Numbered from the stretch's first letter, positions 28,500 through 37,637 are shown. The stretch is DNA of 64,000 nucleotides from Streptomyces sp. NBC_00569 (GCF_036345255.1 NZ_CP107783.1:5626001-5690000); one strand, 5' to 3'. A program made the numbers and translations. Notes: a model not told the origin generated them from the sequence alone.

Positions 28500-29603
28500 T
28501 CAAATCCGCCGAACAATCTGTGCCCCCGCCCTTTCGACCGGTGTGCGGCTGTAGACATGCACCAATGCGAGATGGAAGAGGGCGGGTGCGAGAGGGGCCC
28601 ACCGGTGTATGCGATCGTCGCGCAGCATGTACTTGATCACTGTTACGGGCCGGAACGGCACGTAATCGATCGTCTGATGTTCCCATCGATCCGCGACTCC
28701 CCTGCTCATACGTGATTGCAGGCCTTCACGGGTCAAGTCGTTCAGCCTCGCGTAGAAATGCGCACTCCAGTGGCGCTTGTCGATGTCCAGCACGAAGGCG
28801 AGCAGCTCGAGTGAGTACTCGTGCGGTTCGATGGACAGTTCCTCCCGCATGCCGCGCCGAGCGACCGCGTGCAGGTCCGGGGCGCTCCTGCCGGACGAGT
28901 CGATGTGCCGCGACATGCCTTCGTTGACGGAGGAGTTCCAGACGCCCGGCGCCATACGGACCCGATCGCTGCGCCGGCTGACGACCACCATGTCGTCAGC
29001 CGTGACCACCGCGATGTTCACCGCGAAACTGCAGTGCAGGAATGCTGGTGCCCGCAGCGGATCGTCCGGATCGAGATAACGGGAACGAGGGGTTGCCCCG
29101 TCGGGTAGTCGGCGATCGATTTGCTGAGCCGCGAGAAAGGTGTAGTAGTCGGTCGGGCGCAGCCGCAGGTGGACCTCGGGTTGCTCGTCAAGAGCGGTCC
29201 GGGAGACGTCGAACGATTCGACCGCGTATCGGGGACCGTTCCACAGCGGTGTCCGACCCTCTGCCCGCAGCCGTGTACTTTCCTCCTCGATTTCGGCCCG
29301 CCAGTCGGCCATGTCCGAAGGCAGCTCGACCTCCTCGTCAAGCACCTGGATGTAGACCGCTTCACCGGGGATGGATGAGTCGCCGTCCCCTTCGACGATC
29401 AGGGCGGAAGTATGAAGTGGCCCCAGGGAGAAGGTTCTCCACGCGGGGCTGGACTCTTCCCGCAGTCTCAAACTGCGCACGGCACGCGTGGAGCGAGTGC
29501 GCAGCCTGTACCAACCGTTCTGCAACGGCTGTTGGAAGAGCACCGCAACCAGCATCCCCAGCACAGCCCCGACGACTCCATTGGCAACGTCAATCCCACC
29601 CAT
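28500..29603 (-). CDS. membrane-anchored Nudix-like protein, C-terminus possibly truncated
   Basis: 367 residues from ATG 29603. An N-terminal helix (VANGVVGAVLGMLVAVLF) anchors it. The C-terminal part resembles a Nudix fold: VVTADDMVVVSRRSDRVRMA, then GVWNSSVNEG and AVARRGMREELSI, which approximates the Nudix box REUxEExGU but with Gly for the first Glu. Codon use is less GC-biased than in neighbours, suggesting transfer. Its TGA stop (28500-28502) is formed by the TCAA of the IS right end, so the original protein may have been longer. An upstream start at 29717 is possible. Confidence 0.55.
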   Translation of the reverse strand: MGGIDVANGVVGAVLGMLVAVLFQQPLQNGWYRLRTRSTRAVRSLRLREESSPAWRTFSLGPLHTSALIVEGDGDSSIPGEAVYIQVLDEEVELPSDMADWRAEIEEESTRLRAEGRTPLWNGPRYAVESFDVSRTALDEQPEVHLRLRPTDYYTFLAAQQIDRRLPDGATPRSRYLDPDDPLRAPAFLHCSFAVNIAVVTADDMVVVSRRSDRVRMAPGVWNSSVNEGMSRHIDSSGRSAPDLHAVARRGMREELSIEPHEYSLELLAFVLDIDKRHWSAHFYARLNDLTREGLQSRMSRGVADRWEHQTIDYVPFRPVTVIKYMLRDDRIHRWAPLAPALFHLALVHVYSRTPVERAGAQIVRRI

Positions 29604-29894
29604 GCCACGCAGGGTAGGCACCTTGATCACGCCATGTGCAGCCTTATCTCTTCCGTTACGGCGCTCGGCAAGCCGCCCCGTCCCACCCTCTGTGAACTCC
29701 TCGGACTTCTGGGGCATCCCCTCGGCGAACTCTTCGGGAGACGCACCGTCAGCTGCTTCATCACCGAACCGCTCCCTCCAGGGCAGCGCTACGTCCTTCG
29801 TGTCAATTTTTCATACAAGCACGCTTGATTGTTTCCCGGTGCGCTGCCATGCTCCAGGCACGCCGCGCGCAGCCGTGCCCCAAGGGAGTGCACC
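29604..29894. other. gap between the Nudix-like gene and the catabolic operon
   Basis: The region holds the promoter and operator described at 29816-29853 and possibly the upstream promoter of the Nudix-like gene. Apart from an alternative N-terminal extension of that gene nothing else was recognised. Confidence 0.5.
29816..29853 (+). promoter_or_regulatory. promoter with CAAGC-AC-GCTTG operator for the TIGR03084 operon
   Basis: CAAGCACGCTTG (29816-29827) overlaps a -35 TTGATT (29825-29830), a 17-bp spacer and a -10 CATGCT (29848-29853). The block GCTTGATTGTTTC and the following CGCTGCCA recur at 37900-37925 with the same geometry, so both promoters probably answer to one TetR regulator. Confidence 0.6.
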
Positions 29895-30692
29895 GTGTCC
29901 GATCTGCCGTCCGTGTTCGACGACTTGCGGGACGAGAGCCAGGAACTCGACGCAATGGTGGCGGAGTTGCGGCCTTGTCAGTGGGGACTGCCCACGCCCG
30001 CAGCCCGCTGGAGCGTCGCCCACCAGATCGCCCATCTGGCCTGGACCGACCGTGCCGCGCTGCTTGCCGTCACTGACGCCGACGCCTTCGCCGGTGAGGT
30101 GGAGAAGGCCGTCGCCGCGCCGGACTCTTTCGTCGACGAAGGGGCCGAGGAGGGCGCCGCGCTGCCGCCCGCCGAACTGCTCGCCCGATGGCGGGCCGGG
30201 CGCGAGAAGTTGCAGCCCGTGCTTCGATCTGCGGCCGCCACCAAGACACGGTTCCCCTGGTACGGGCCGCCGATGTCCGCCGCCTCCATGGCCACCGCCC
30301 GGCTGATGGAGACCTGGGCCCACGGCCAGGACATCGCCGACGCCCTCGGTGTCGTGCGTACTCCGACCGACCGGCTCAGGCATATCGCCCGCATCGGCGT
30401 ACGGACACGCGACTTCGCCTTCGGGGTACGGGGGATCGAAGCGCCGGAGAAAGAGTTCCTGGTGGAACTCGCCGCTCCTGGTGGTGAGGTGTGGGTCTAC
30501 GGGCCGGAAGGCGCCGACCAGCGCGTCACCGGGACCGCTCTCGACTTCTGCCTCCTCGTCACCCAGCGGGCGCACCGCGACGACGTCGACGTACGGGCCG
30601 ACGGCGCCGACGCGGAGCGGTGGCTGGACATCGCCCAGGCCTTCGCGGGACCCCCGGGACCGGGGCGTGCGGCGAAGGGGGCCGGGCGGTGA
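29895..30692 (+). CDS. TIGR03084 family metal-binding protein (DinB/MDMPI-like)
   Basis: 265 residues. The N-terminal helical bundle has WSVAHQIAHLAWTD and ETWAHGQDIADALG, whose three His residues form the metal site of the DinB/maleylpyruvate-isomerase fold. The C-terminal 80 residues form the small wHTH-like cap domain. GTG 29895 is preceded by AAGGGAG. It is the first gene of an operon: the next start overlaps its TGA. Members of TIGR03084 often accompany acyl-CoA catabolic genes; reaction unknown. Confidence 0.82.
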   Translation: MSDLPSVFDDLRDESQELDAMVAELRPCQWGLPTPAARWSVAHQIAHLAWTDRAALLAVTDADAFAGEVEKAVAAPDSFVDEGAEEGAALPPAELLARWRAGREKLQPVLRSAAATKTRFPWYGPPMSAASMATARLMETWAHGQDIADALGVVRTPTDRLRHIARIGVRTRDFAFGVRGIEAPEKEFLVELAAPGGEVWVYGPEGADQRVTGTALDFCLLVTQRAHRDDVDVRADGADAERWLDIAQAFAGPPGPGRAAKGAGR

Positions 30693-32455
30693 CCGAGGAC
30701 GTACTGCGCATAGGCAACGCCTCCGGCTTCTACGGCGACCGCTTCGACGCCCTGCGCGAGATGCTCGAAGGCGGCCCCCTCGACGTCCTGACCGGCGACT
30801 ACCTCGCCGAACTGACCATGCTCATCCTGGGCCGCGACCGCCTGAAGGACCCCGCGCGCGGCTACGCCCGCACCTTCCTGCGCCAGCTGGAGGAGACCCT
30901 CGGCCTGGCGCTCGACCGGGGCGTGCGGATCGTCGCGAACGCGGGCGGGCTCAACCCGGCCGGACTCGCCGACGCCGTCAGGGAGCTGGCGGACCGGCTC
31001 GGCCTCCACGCGCGCGTGGCACACGTCGAGGGCGACGACCTCTCCCCGGGCGGGCGCTTCCCGGGCGCCCTCACCGCCAACGCCTACCTCGGCGGCGCCG
31101 GGATCACCGCCTGCCTCGATGCCGGCGCCGACATCGTCGTCACCGGCCGCGTCACCGACGCCGCCCTGGTCACCGGGCCCGCGGCCTGGCGCTTCGGGTG
31201 GGAGCAGGATGCGTACGACCGGCTCGCGGGGGCTGTCGTCGCCGGGCACATCCTGGAGTGCGGGACCCAGGCGACGGGCGGCAACTACTCCCGCTTCGCC
31301 GGGCGGGCCCGCGATCTGCGGCACCCCGGTTTCCCCCTCGCCGAACTCCACGCGGACGGCTCCTGCGTCATCACCAAGCACCCCGGTACGGGCGGGCTCG
31401 TGACCGTGGGGACGGTGACGGAACAGCTCCTCTACGAGACCGGCGGCGCCCGGTACGCCGGACCTGACGTGACGGCGAGGCTGGACACCGTACGGCTCAC
31501 GCAGGAGGCACCGGACCGCGTCCGCGTCGACGGTGTGCGCGGCGAGGCGCCACCCCCCACCCTCAAGGTCGGCCTCAACCGGCTCGGCGGCTTCCGCAAC
31601 GAGGTCGTGTTCGTGCTGACCGGTCTCGACATCGAGGCCAAGGCGGCGCTCGTACGGGAGCAGATGGACGAGGCGTTCGACCGTGCCAAGTCCCGCCCCG
31701 CGCAGGTGACGTGGGAGCTGGCGCGCACGGATCGGGCGGACGCGGACACGGAGGAGACCGCGAGCGCGCTGTTGCGGCTCGTCGTCCGGGACGGCGACGC
31801 GGACGCGGTGGGCCGCACCCTCAGCAGCGCCGCGATCGAGCTGGCCCTCGGCAGCTACCCCGGCTTCCACGTGACGGCCCCGCCGGGCAAGGGCGCGCCG
31901 TACGGGGTGTTCGAGGCCGCGTACGTGGACCGGGACGAGGTCGAGCACGTCGCCGTACTGCCGGACGGGGAGCGGAAGGTGATCATGTACGACGGTGCCA
32001 CCCGCGCACTCGTGGACGTGGCCGCCCCACCCCTGCCCGCACCTCTTCCGTCCGGCCCCACCCGGAGCGTTCCTCTCGGCCTCGTCGCGGGCGCCCGCAG
32101 CGGCGACAAGGGCGGGGACGCGAACGTGGGGGTGTGGGTAGACGGCAACGGGGGCGGGGGCGAGGCCGGCGGCAGGGACGGAGCCGGCGGCAGTGGCGGG
32201 GGCGGCGAGGGGGATGAGGCCTGGCGGTGGCTCGTCCATGAACTGACAGCTGACAGATTTCAGAGTCTGATAACTGAAAGTCGTCATCTGACAGTTGTCC
32301 GGCACGTGCTGCCCAACCTCCGTGCCCTCAACTTCACCATCACCGGCCTCCTCGGCCAGGGCGTCGCCTCCCAGCACCGTTTCGACCCTCAGGCCAAGGG
32401 GCTCGGCGAGTGGCTGCGCTCCCGTCATCTGGACATACCGGAGGTCCTCTTGTGA
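30689..32455 (+). CDS. AtuA-like DUF1446 protein
   Basis: 588 residues. The first 450 are DUF1446 (LRIGNASGFYGDRFDALREM, GILECGTQATGGNY-type segment, ADIVVTGRVTDAALV), the family of AtuA in acyclic-terpene catabolism. The C-terminal AtuA-like ferredoxin-fold domain begins LGLVAGARSGDKGGDANVGV. Between about residues 488 and 510 a Gly-rich low-complexity insert interrupts that domain. Near 32243-32294 the code turns AT-rich with tandem CTGACAG units yet the frame holds (LTADRFQSLITESRHLTVVR). GTG start and stop overlap both neighbours by GTGA. Confidence 0.85.
   Translation: MTEDVLRIGNASGFYGDRFDALREMLEGGPLDVLTGDYLAELTMLILGRDRLKDPARGYARTFLRQLEETLGLALDRGVRIVANAGGLNPAGLADAVRELADRLGLHARVAHVEGDDLSPGGRFPGALTANAYLGGAGITACLDAGADIVVTGRVTDAALVTGPAAWRFGWEQDAYDRLAGAVVAGHILECGTQATGGNYSRFAGRARDLRHPGFPLAELHADGSCVITKHPGTGGLVTVGTVTEQLLYETGGARYAGPDVTARLDTVRLTQEAPDRVRVDGVRGEAPPPTLKVGLNRLGGFRNEVVFVLTGLDIEAKAALVREQMDEAFDRAKSRPAQVTWELARTDRADADTEETASALLRLVVRDGDADAVGRTLSSAAIELALGSYPGFHVTAPPGKGAPYGVFEAAYVDRDEVEHVAVLPDGERKVIMYDGATRALVDVAAPPLPAPLPSGPTRSVPLGLVAGARSGDKGGDANVGVWVDGNGGGGEAGGRDGAGGSGGGGEGDEAWRWLVHELTADRFQSLITESRHLTVVRHVLPNLRALNFTITGLLGQGVASQHRFDPQAKGLGEWLRSRHLDIPEVLL
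32243..32294 (+). repeat. CTGACAG heptamers in an AT-rich island of the DUF1446 gene
   Basis: CTGACAG at 32243-32249, 32250-32256 (tandem) and again at 32288-32294, inside about 60 bp that is much poorer in GC than its surroundings. The reverse complement of the 22.7-kb island carries the same TGACAG core. Confidence 0.7.
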
Positions 32456-34050
32456 CCGTTCTCGCCTCGGCCCTGGACGTCGGCGGTGCCGACTTCGCCG
32501 CTCACCGCGAGGCCATGCTCGGCAAGCTCGACGCGCTCGACGCCGAGCACGCCAAGGCGCTCGCGGGCGGTGGTGAGAAGTACGTCCAACGGCACCGCAA
32601 GCGCGGCAAGTTGCTCGCCCGCGAACGTATCGAGCTGCTTCTCGACCCCGATACCCCCTTCCTCGAACTCTCCCCCCTCGCGGCCTGGGGCAGCGACTAC
32701 GCCGTCGGTGCCTCCCTCGTCACGGGGATCGGGGTCGTCGAGGGCGTCGAGTGCCTGATCACCGCGAACGATCCGACGGTGCGTGGCGGAGCCAGTAACC
32801 CGTGGTCCCTGAAGAAGGCCCTGCGCGCCAACGAGATCGCGTTCGCCAACCGGCTGCCCTGCATCAGCCTCGTCGAGTCCGGTGGCGCCGACCTGCCGTC
32901 CCAGAAAGAGATCTTCATCCCGGGCGGCGGCATCTTCCGCGACATCACGCGCCTGTCCGCCGCCGGGATCCCCACCGTCGCCGTCGTCTTCGGCAACTCC
33001 ACCGCCGGCGGCGCGTACATCCCCGGCATGTCCGACCACGTGATCATGGTCAAGGAGCGGGCGAAGGTCTTCCTCGGCGGGCCGCCCCTGGTGAAGATGG
33101 CGACCGGCGAGGAGAGCGACGACGAGTCGCTCGGCGGCGCCGAGATGCACGCCCGTACGTCCGGGCTCGCCGACTACTTCGCGCTCGACGAGCGGGACGC
33201 GATCCGGCAGGCCCGCCGCGTCGTCGCCCGCCTCAACCACCGCAAGGCGTACGGGGATCCACAGCTTGTGGAGCCGCCCAAGTACGACGGCGACGAACTC
33301 CTCGGCATCGTGCCCGGCGACCTCAAGGTCCCCTTCGACCCGCGCGAGGTCATCGCCCGGATCGTGGACGGCTCCGACTTCGACGAGTTCAAGCCGCTGT
33401 ACGGGTCGAGCCTCACGACCGGCTGGGCGTCGCTGCACGGCTATCCGGTCGGCATCCTCGCCAACGCGCAGGGCGTCCTGTTCAGCGAGGAGTCGCAGAA
33501 GGCCGCCCAGTTCATCCAGCTCGCCAACCAGCGCGACATCCCGCTCCTGTTCCTGCACAACACCACCGGCTACATGGTCGGCAAGGAGTACGAGCAGGGC
33601 GGCATCATCAAGCACGGCTCGATGATGATCAACGCCGTCAGCAACAGCCGGGTGCCGCACCTGTCCGTCCTCATGGGCGCCTCGTACGGCGCCGGGCACT
33701 ACGGGATGTGCGGGCGGGCCTTCGACCCCCGCTTCCTGTTCGCCTGGCCCAGCGCCAAGTCGGCCGTGATGGGGCCGCAGCAGCTCGCCGGAGTCCTGTC
33801 GATCGTGGCCCGCCAGTCCGCGGCCGCCAAGGGGCAGCCCTACGACGAGGAGGCGGACGCCGCGCTGCGCGCGATGGTGGAGCAGCAGATCGAGTCCGAG
33901 TCCCTGCCGATGTTCCTTTCCGGGCGGCTGTACGACGACGGGGTCATCGACCCGCGCGACACCCGGACCGTGCTCGGCCTGTGCCTGTCCGCGATCCACA
34001 CGGCGCCCGTGGAGGGCGCGCGCGGTGGATTCGGCGTGTTCCGGATGTGA
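32452..34050 (+). CDS. acyl-CoA carboxylase carboxyltransferase (beta) subunit
   Basis: 532 residues, MccB/PccB/AtuC type. The N-terminal carboxyltransferase half has LISLVESGGADLPSQ-like CISLVESGGADLP and FGNSTAGGAYIPGMSD; the second half has FLHNTTGYMVGKEYEQGGIIKHG and SYGAGHYGMCGRAFDPRFLFAW, which bind biotin and acyl-CoA. The phrase GGIIKHGSMMINAVSNS is typical of methylcrotonyl/geranyl-CoA carboxylases rather than propionyl-CoA ones, but the exact acyl-CoA is not determined. It partners with the next gene. Confidence 0.9.
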   Translation: MTVLASALDVGGADFAAHREAMLGKLDALDAEHAKALAGGGEKYVQRHRKRGKLLARERIELLLDPDTPFLELSPLAAWGSDYAVGASLVTGIGVVEGVECLITANDPTVRGGASNPWSLKKALRANEIAFANRLPCISLVESGGADLPSQKEIFIPGGGIFRDITRLSAAGIPTVAVVFGNSTAGGAYIPGMSDHVIMVKERAKVFLGGPPLVKMATGEESDDESLGGAEMHARTSGLADYFALDERDAIRQARRVVARLNHRKAYGDPQLVEPPKYDGDELLGIVPGDLKVPFDPREVIARIVDGSDFDEFKPLYGSSLTTGWASLHGYPVGILANAQGVLFSEESQKAAQFIQLANQRDIPLLFLHNTTGYMVGKEYEQGGIIKHGSMMINAVSNSRVPHLSVLMGASYGAGHYGMCGRAFDPRFLFAWPSAKSAVMGPQQLAGVLSIVARQSAAAKGQPYDEEADAALRAMVEQQIESESLPMFLSGRLYDDGVIDPRDTRTVLGLCLSAIHTAPVEGARGGFGVFRM

Positions 34051-34055
34051 GGCCC

Positions 34056-35927
34056 ATGACCACGCGAATGATCACCTCTGTACTCGTCGCCAACCGCGGC
34101 GAGATCGCCTGCCGCGTCTTCCGTACCTGCGCCGAGCTGGGCATCCGGACCGTCGCCGTGTACTCGGACGCCGACGAGGACGCCCTCCACGCGCGGGTGG
34201 CCGACGCCGCGGTACGGCTGCCCGGGGCGTCGCCCGCCGAGACGTATCTGCGTGGCGACCTGATCGTGAAGGCGGCCCTTGCCGCGGGCGCGGACGCCGT
34301 GCACCCCGGCTACGGGTTCCTGTCCGAGAACGCCGACTTCGCGCGGGCCGTCGCCGACGCGGGCCTGACCTGGATCGGCCCGCCGCCCGAGGCGATCGAG
34401 GCCATGGCGTCCAAGACGCGCGCCAAGGAACTCATGGGCGTCGAGCCCCTGAAGACCGATGACATCACGGCGGGAGACCTGCCCGTCCTCGTGAAGGCAG
34501 CGGCCGGCGGTGGCGGGCGCGGCATGCGCGTCGTACGTGAACTGTCCGATCTGGACGAGCAGTTGGCCGCCGCGGGCGCGGAGGCGCTGAGTGCCTTCGG
34601 GGACGGTGAGGTGTTCGTCGAGCCGTACATCGAGGGTGGACGGCATGTCGAGGTGCAGGTCATGGCCGACGCGTACGGCACCGTGTGGGCGCTCGGCACC
34701 CGTGACTGCTCGCTCCAGCGGCGCCATCAGAAGGTCATCGAGGAGGCGCCCGCCCCAGGACTCACGCCTGAACTCGAGGCGTCTCTGCGGGAGATGGCCG
34801 TGCGGGCCGCTCGCGCCACCGACTACCGGGGTGCCGGGACCGTCGAGTTCCTCGTCGCGGACGGCACGGCCCATTTCCTGGAGATGAACACTCGCCTCCA
34901 GGTCGAACACCCCGTCACGGAGGCCGTGTTCGGCGTCGACCTCGTCGCGTTGCAACTGCGCGTCGCCGAGGGCGAGCCCCTGGACGAGGAGCCGCCCGTC
35001 GCGCGAGGCCACTCGGTCGAGGCCCGTCTGTACGCGGAGGACCCGGCCGCCGGCTGGGCGCCGCAGACCGGCACGCTGCACCGGCTGTCCGTCCCGGAGG
35101 CCGTACGCCTGGACACCGGGTTCACCGACGGCGACCCGATCGGGGTGCACTACGACGCGATGCTCGCCAAGGTCGTCGCCCACGCGCCGACCCGCGCCGA
35201 GGCCCTGCGCAAGCTGGCGGGCGCCCTGGAGCGGGCCGTCGTGCACGGCCCGGTCACCAACAGGGAACTGCTCGTACGGTCGCTGCGGCACGACGAGTTC
35301 ATCGCGGGCGGCGCGGACACCGGGTTCTACGACCGGCATCTGGCCGCGCTCACGGCGCCGAGCCCGGACCCGTACGCACCGCTCGCCGCGGCGCTCGCGG
35401 ACGCGCACGGCCGGTCCCGGTTCGGCGGCTGGCGCAATGTGGCCTCGCAGCCGCAGGTCAAGCACTACCGCACCGAACCCGACGGGGTCGAGCACGAGGT
35501 GCGCTACCGGCACACCCGCGACGGTCTGGCCGCGGACGGGGTGCGTGTCGTGCGGGCGACGCCGGCGCTCGTCGTGCTCGAAGTGGACGGTGTGGTGCGG
35601 AAGTTCGACGTCGCGGCCCACGGGGAGCACGTGTACGTGAACGGCGTCGCACTCACCGCCCTGCCCCGCCTGCCCGAGCCCGTCGCGCGCCAGGAGCCGG
35701 GATCCCTGCTCGCGCCGATGCCCGGCACCGTCGTCCGGCTCGCCGAAGGCCTCGCCGAGGGCGTCACGGTCGCCGCGGGTCAGCCCCTCATCTGGCTGGA
35801 GGCGATGAAGATGGAGCACCGCGTCACCGCTCCCGCCTCCGGCACGCTCACCGCCCTGCACGCCGCGCCCGGCCGCCAGGTCGAGGTCGGCGCCCTGCTC
35901 GCCGTCGTACAGGAGGATCAGTCATGA
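34056..35927 (+). CDS. acyl-CoA carboxylase biotin carboxylase/BCCP (alpha) subunit
   Basis: 623 residues: biotin carboxylase (about 6-440; ATP loop KAAAGGGGRGMR, catalytic MNTRLQVEHPVTE), a linker domain and a C-terminal biotin carrier domain with biotinyl Lys about residue 585 in EAMKMEH. The segment after ASKTRAKELM is several residues shorter than in most homologues (GVEPLKTDDITAGDLPVLVK). It carboxylates biotin with bicarbonate and ATP for the beta subunit. The start lies 5 nt after the beta-subunit stop and the end overlaps the acyl-CoA dehydrogenase by ATGA. Confidence 0.92.
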   Translation: MTTRMITSVLVANRGEIACRVFRTCAELGIRTVAVYSDADEDALHARVADAAVRLPGASPAETYLRGDLIVKAALAAGADAVHPGYGFLSENADFARAVADAGLTWIGPPPEAIEAMASKTRAKELMGVEPLKTDDITAGDLPVLVKAAAGGGGRGMRVVRELSDLDEQLAAAGAEALSAFGDGEVFVEPYIEGGRHVEVQVMADAYGTVWALGTRDCSLQRRHQKVIEEAPAPGLTPELEASLREMAVRAARATDYRGAGTVEFLVADGTAHFLEMNTRLQVEHPVTEAVFGVDLVALQLRVAEGEPLDEEPPVARGHSVEARLYAEDPAAGWAPQTGTLHRLSVPEAVRLDTGFTDGDPIGVHYDAMLAKVVAHAPTRAEALRKLAGALERAVVHGPVTNRELLVRSLRHDEFIAGGADTGFYDRHLAALTAPSPDPYAPLAAALADAHGRSRFGGWRNVASQPQVKHYRTEPDGVEHEVRYRHTRDGLAADGVRVVRATPALVVLEVDGVVRKFDVAAHGEHVYVNGVALTALPRLPEPVARQEPGSLLAPMPGTVVRLAEGLAEGVTVAAGQPLIWLEAMKMEHRVTAPASGTLTALHAAPGRQVEVGALLAVVQEDQS

Positions 35928-37093
35928 ACGCTCCCGTCCTCGAATCCGAGGAGCACCAGGCCCTGCGCGCCGCCGTCGCCGCTCTCGGCAGCCGCTTCGG
36001 ACGTGACTACATGACCCGCGTCGTCCGTGAGGAGGGCCACCCCGAGGAGCTGTGGGCGGAGGCCGCGAAGCTCGGGTACCTGGGCGTGAACCTGCCCGAG
36101 GAGCACGGCGGCGGGGGCGGCGGCATGTACGAACTGTCGCTGGTCCTTGAGGAGTTGGGCGCATCCGGCGCGCCCTTGCTGATGATGGTCGTGTCGCCCG
36201 CGATCTGCGGAACCGTCATCTCCCGCTTCGGCACGCCCGAGCAGAAGGCGGCCTGGCTGCCGGGTCTCGCCGACGGCAGCCGCACGATGGCGTTCGGGAT
36301 CACCGAGCCCGACGCGGGCTCCAACTCGCACCGCATCACCACGACCGCACGCCGCGACGGGGACAGCGGCGACTGGATCCTGTCCGGGCGCAAGGTGTTC
36401 GTCTCCGGCGTCGACATAGCCGATGCGACCCTCATCGTGGGCCGTACGGAAGACGCGCGTACGGGCAGCCTCAAGCCGTGCCTGTTCATCGTGCCGCGCG
36501 ACGCCGAGGGGTTCGGGCGGCGGCAGATCGACATGGAACTCCAGGCGCCGGAGAAGCAGTTCGAGCTCGTCATCGACGACGTGCGGCTCCCGGCCGACGC
36601 GCTCGTCGGCGACGAGGACGCCGGCCTGCTCCAGCTGTTCGCGGGTCTCAACCCCGAGCGCATCATGACGGCCGCGTTCGCGATCGGCATGGGCCGCTTC
36701 GCGCTGGCCAGGGCCGTCGGGTACGCGAAGGAGCGCAGCGTCTGGAAGTCGCCCATCGGCGCGCACCAGGCCATCGCGCACCCGCTCGCGCAGGCGCACA
36801 TCGAGCTGGAGACGGCCCGGCTGATGATGCAGAAGGCGGCCCATCTGTACGACGCGGGCGACGACATCGGGGCGGGGGAGGCCGCGAACATGGCCAAGTA
36901 CGCGGCGGCGGAGGCCTGCGTGCGGGCCGTCGACCAGGCGGTGCACACGCTCGGCGGCAACGGGCTCACCCGCGAGTTCGGCCTCGCCTCGCTCATCACG
37001 GCGTCCCGGGTGGCCCGCATCGCGCCCGTGAGCCGGGAAATGATCCTGAACTACGTGTCCCACCAGACCCTGGGACTGCCGAAGTCGTACTAG
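35924..37093 (+). CDS. acyl-CoA dehydrogenase
   Basis: 389-residue FAD enzyme. FGITEPDAGSNS and SGRKVFVSGVDIAD are the substrate and FAD signatures of the middle domain; HTLGGNGLTREFGLASL is the C-terminal signature 2. The expected catalytic base region is RARMYGDVQ-like but altered, so I do not assign the Glu. AGGAGG at 35911 is its ribosome site inside the upstream gene. Last gene of the operon TIGR03084-DUF1446-beta-alpha-ACAD; it probably supplies the enoyl-CoA substrate to the carboxylase. Confidence 0.9.
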   Translation: MNAPVLESEEHQALRAAVAALGSRFGRDYMTRVVREEGHPEELWAEAAKLGYLGVNLPEEHGGGGGGMYELSLVLEELGASGAPLLMMVVSPAICGTVISRFGTPEQKAAWLPGLADGSRTMAFGITEPDAGSNSHRITTTARRDGDSGDWILSGRKVFVSGVDIADATLIVGRTEDARTGSLKPCLFIVPRDAEGFGRRQIDMELQAPEKQFELVIDDVRLPADALVGDEDAGLLQLFAGLNPERIMTAAFAIGMGRFALARAVGYAKERSVWKSPIGAHQAIAHPLAQAHIELETARLMMQKAAHLYDAGDDIGAGEAANMAKYAAAEACVRAVDQAVHTLGGNGLTREFGLASLITASRVARIAPVSREMILNYVSHQTLGLPKSY

Positions 37094-37385
37094 CGACCTC
37101 GAGCCGGGATCCGGGCTCCTGGGGGTGTCCGGCGGATCATGGCCGGGCTCTCCCCGTGGGGCGCCGTGAAGTGCGTCATAGTTCCGCCGGCGGGTCGTGC
37201 CGGTCTCTTCGGGGCCGACATCGGCAACGGCCCACCCCCGTAGGTGAATCCGAGGCCGCCCCGTCGACCGTCCGGGCCGTATGTCGCTCCCGGTCACCGC
37301 AGGGCAACTTAGGTAACCCTTCCCCGGGGCTGGGGGTGCCTGGTACTGATGGTCGGGTTCTGCTCAGCTCATCGGAAGTCTCGCC

Positions 37386-37637
37386 ATGAACCAAGACAAT
37401 TCCCCTGGCCTCATACCCTTCACGATCGACCTGACCTTCGAGGAGGCCCGGCGCCGTGCCGAAGTCGTGGCCGCGCTCGGACCCGACTGGGATCCGGCGG
37501 CCGTCCTGCGGGGCGAGGACGAGGCGCACGCCCTCCTCTACTCGGGTCTGGACGCCGGGCAGCAGCGCACCTACGACCTTCTGGTGGCAGCCGGTGTCCT
37601 GCCGGGAGAGGGGCCGGGCCGTGCGGCTTCCCATTGA
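37386..37637 (+). CDS. small DUF6400-like protein
   Basis: 83 residues: PFTIDLTFEEARRRAEVVAALGPDWDPAAVLRGEDEAHALLYSGLDAGQQRTYDLLVAAGVL, a helical, acidic protein matching my memory of DUF6400. It has no signal peptide. It overlaps the following zinc-ribbon gene by 17 nt, so the two are probably co-translated. The 292 bases upstream (37094-37385) contain no gene I can support. Function unknown. Confidence 0.62.
   Translation: MNQDNSPGLIPFTIDLTFEEARRRAEVVAALGPDWDPAAVLRGEDEAHALLYSGLDAGQQRTYDLLVAAGVLPGEGPGRAASH

Larger units (their letters stand above)
27503..28503 (+). mobile_element. IS200/IS605-type element, left end lost
   Basis: Contains the tnpB fragment and ends in a right-end signature: a perfect 9-bp hairpin TCTCCCTCG-TTCA-CGAGGGAGA (28473-28494) followed by TTCAA, like the TCAA cleavage site of IS608-type right ends. 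No left-end hairpin and no tnpA are present, so the element is a remnant that cannot move on its own. Confidence 0.75.

Noticed and set aside
30497..32428. Minus-strand frame of 643 codons across the DUF1446 gene
   Set aside because: Shadow of the coupled operon on the plus strand; no motif, no ribosome site.
33840..35861. Minus-strand frame of 673 codons across the biotin carboxylase gene
   Set aside because: Antisense to conserved biotin carboxylase and BCCP motifs.
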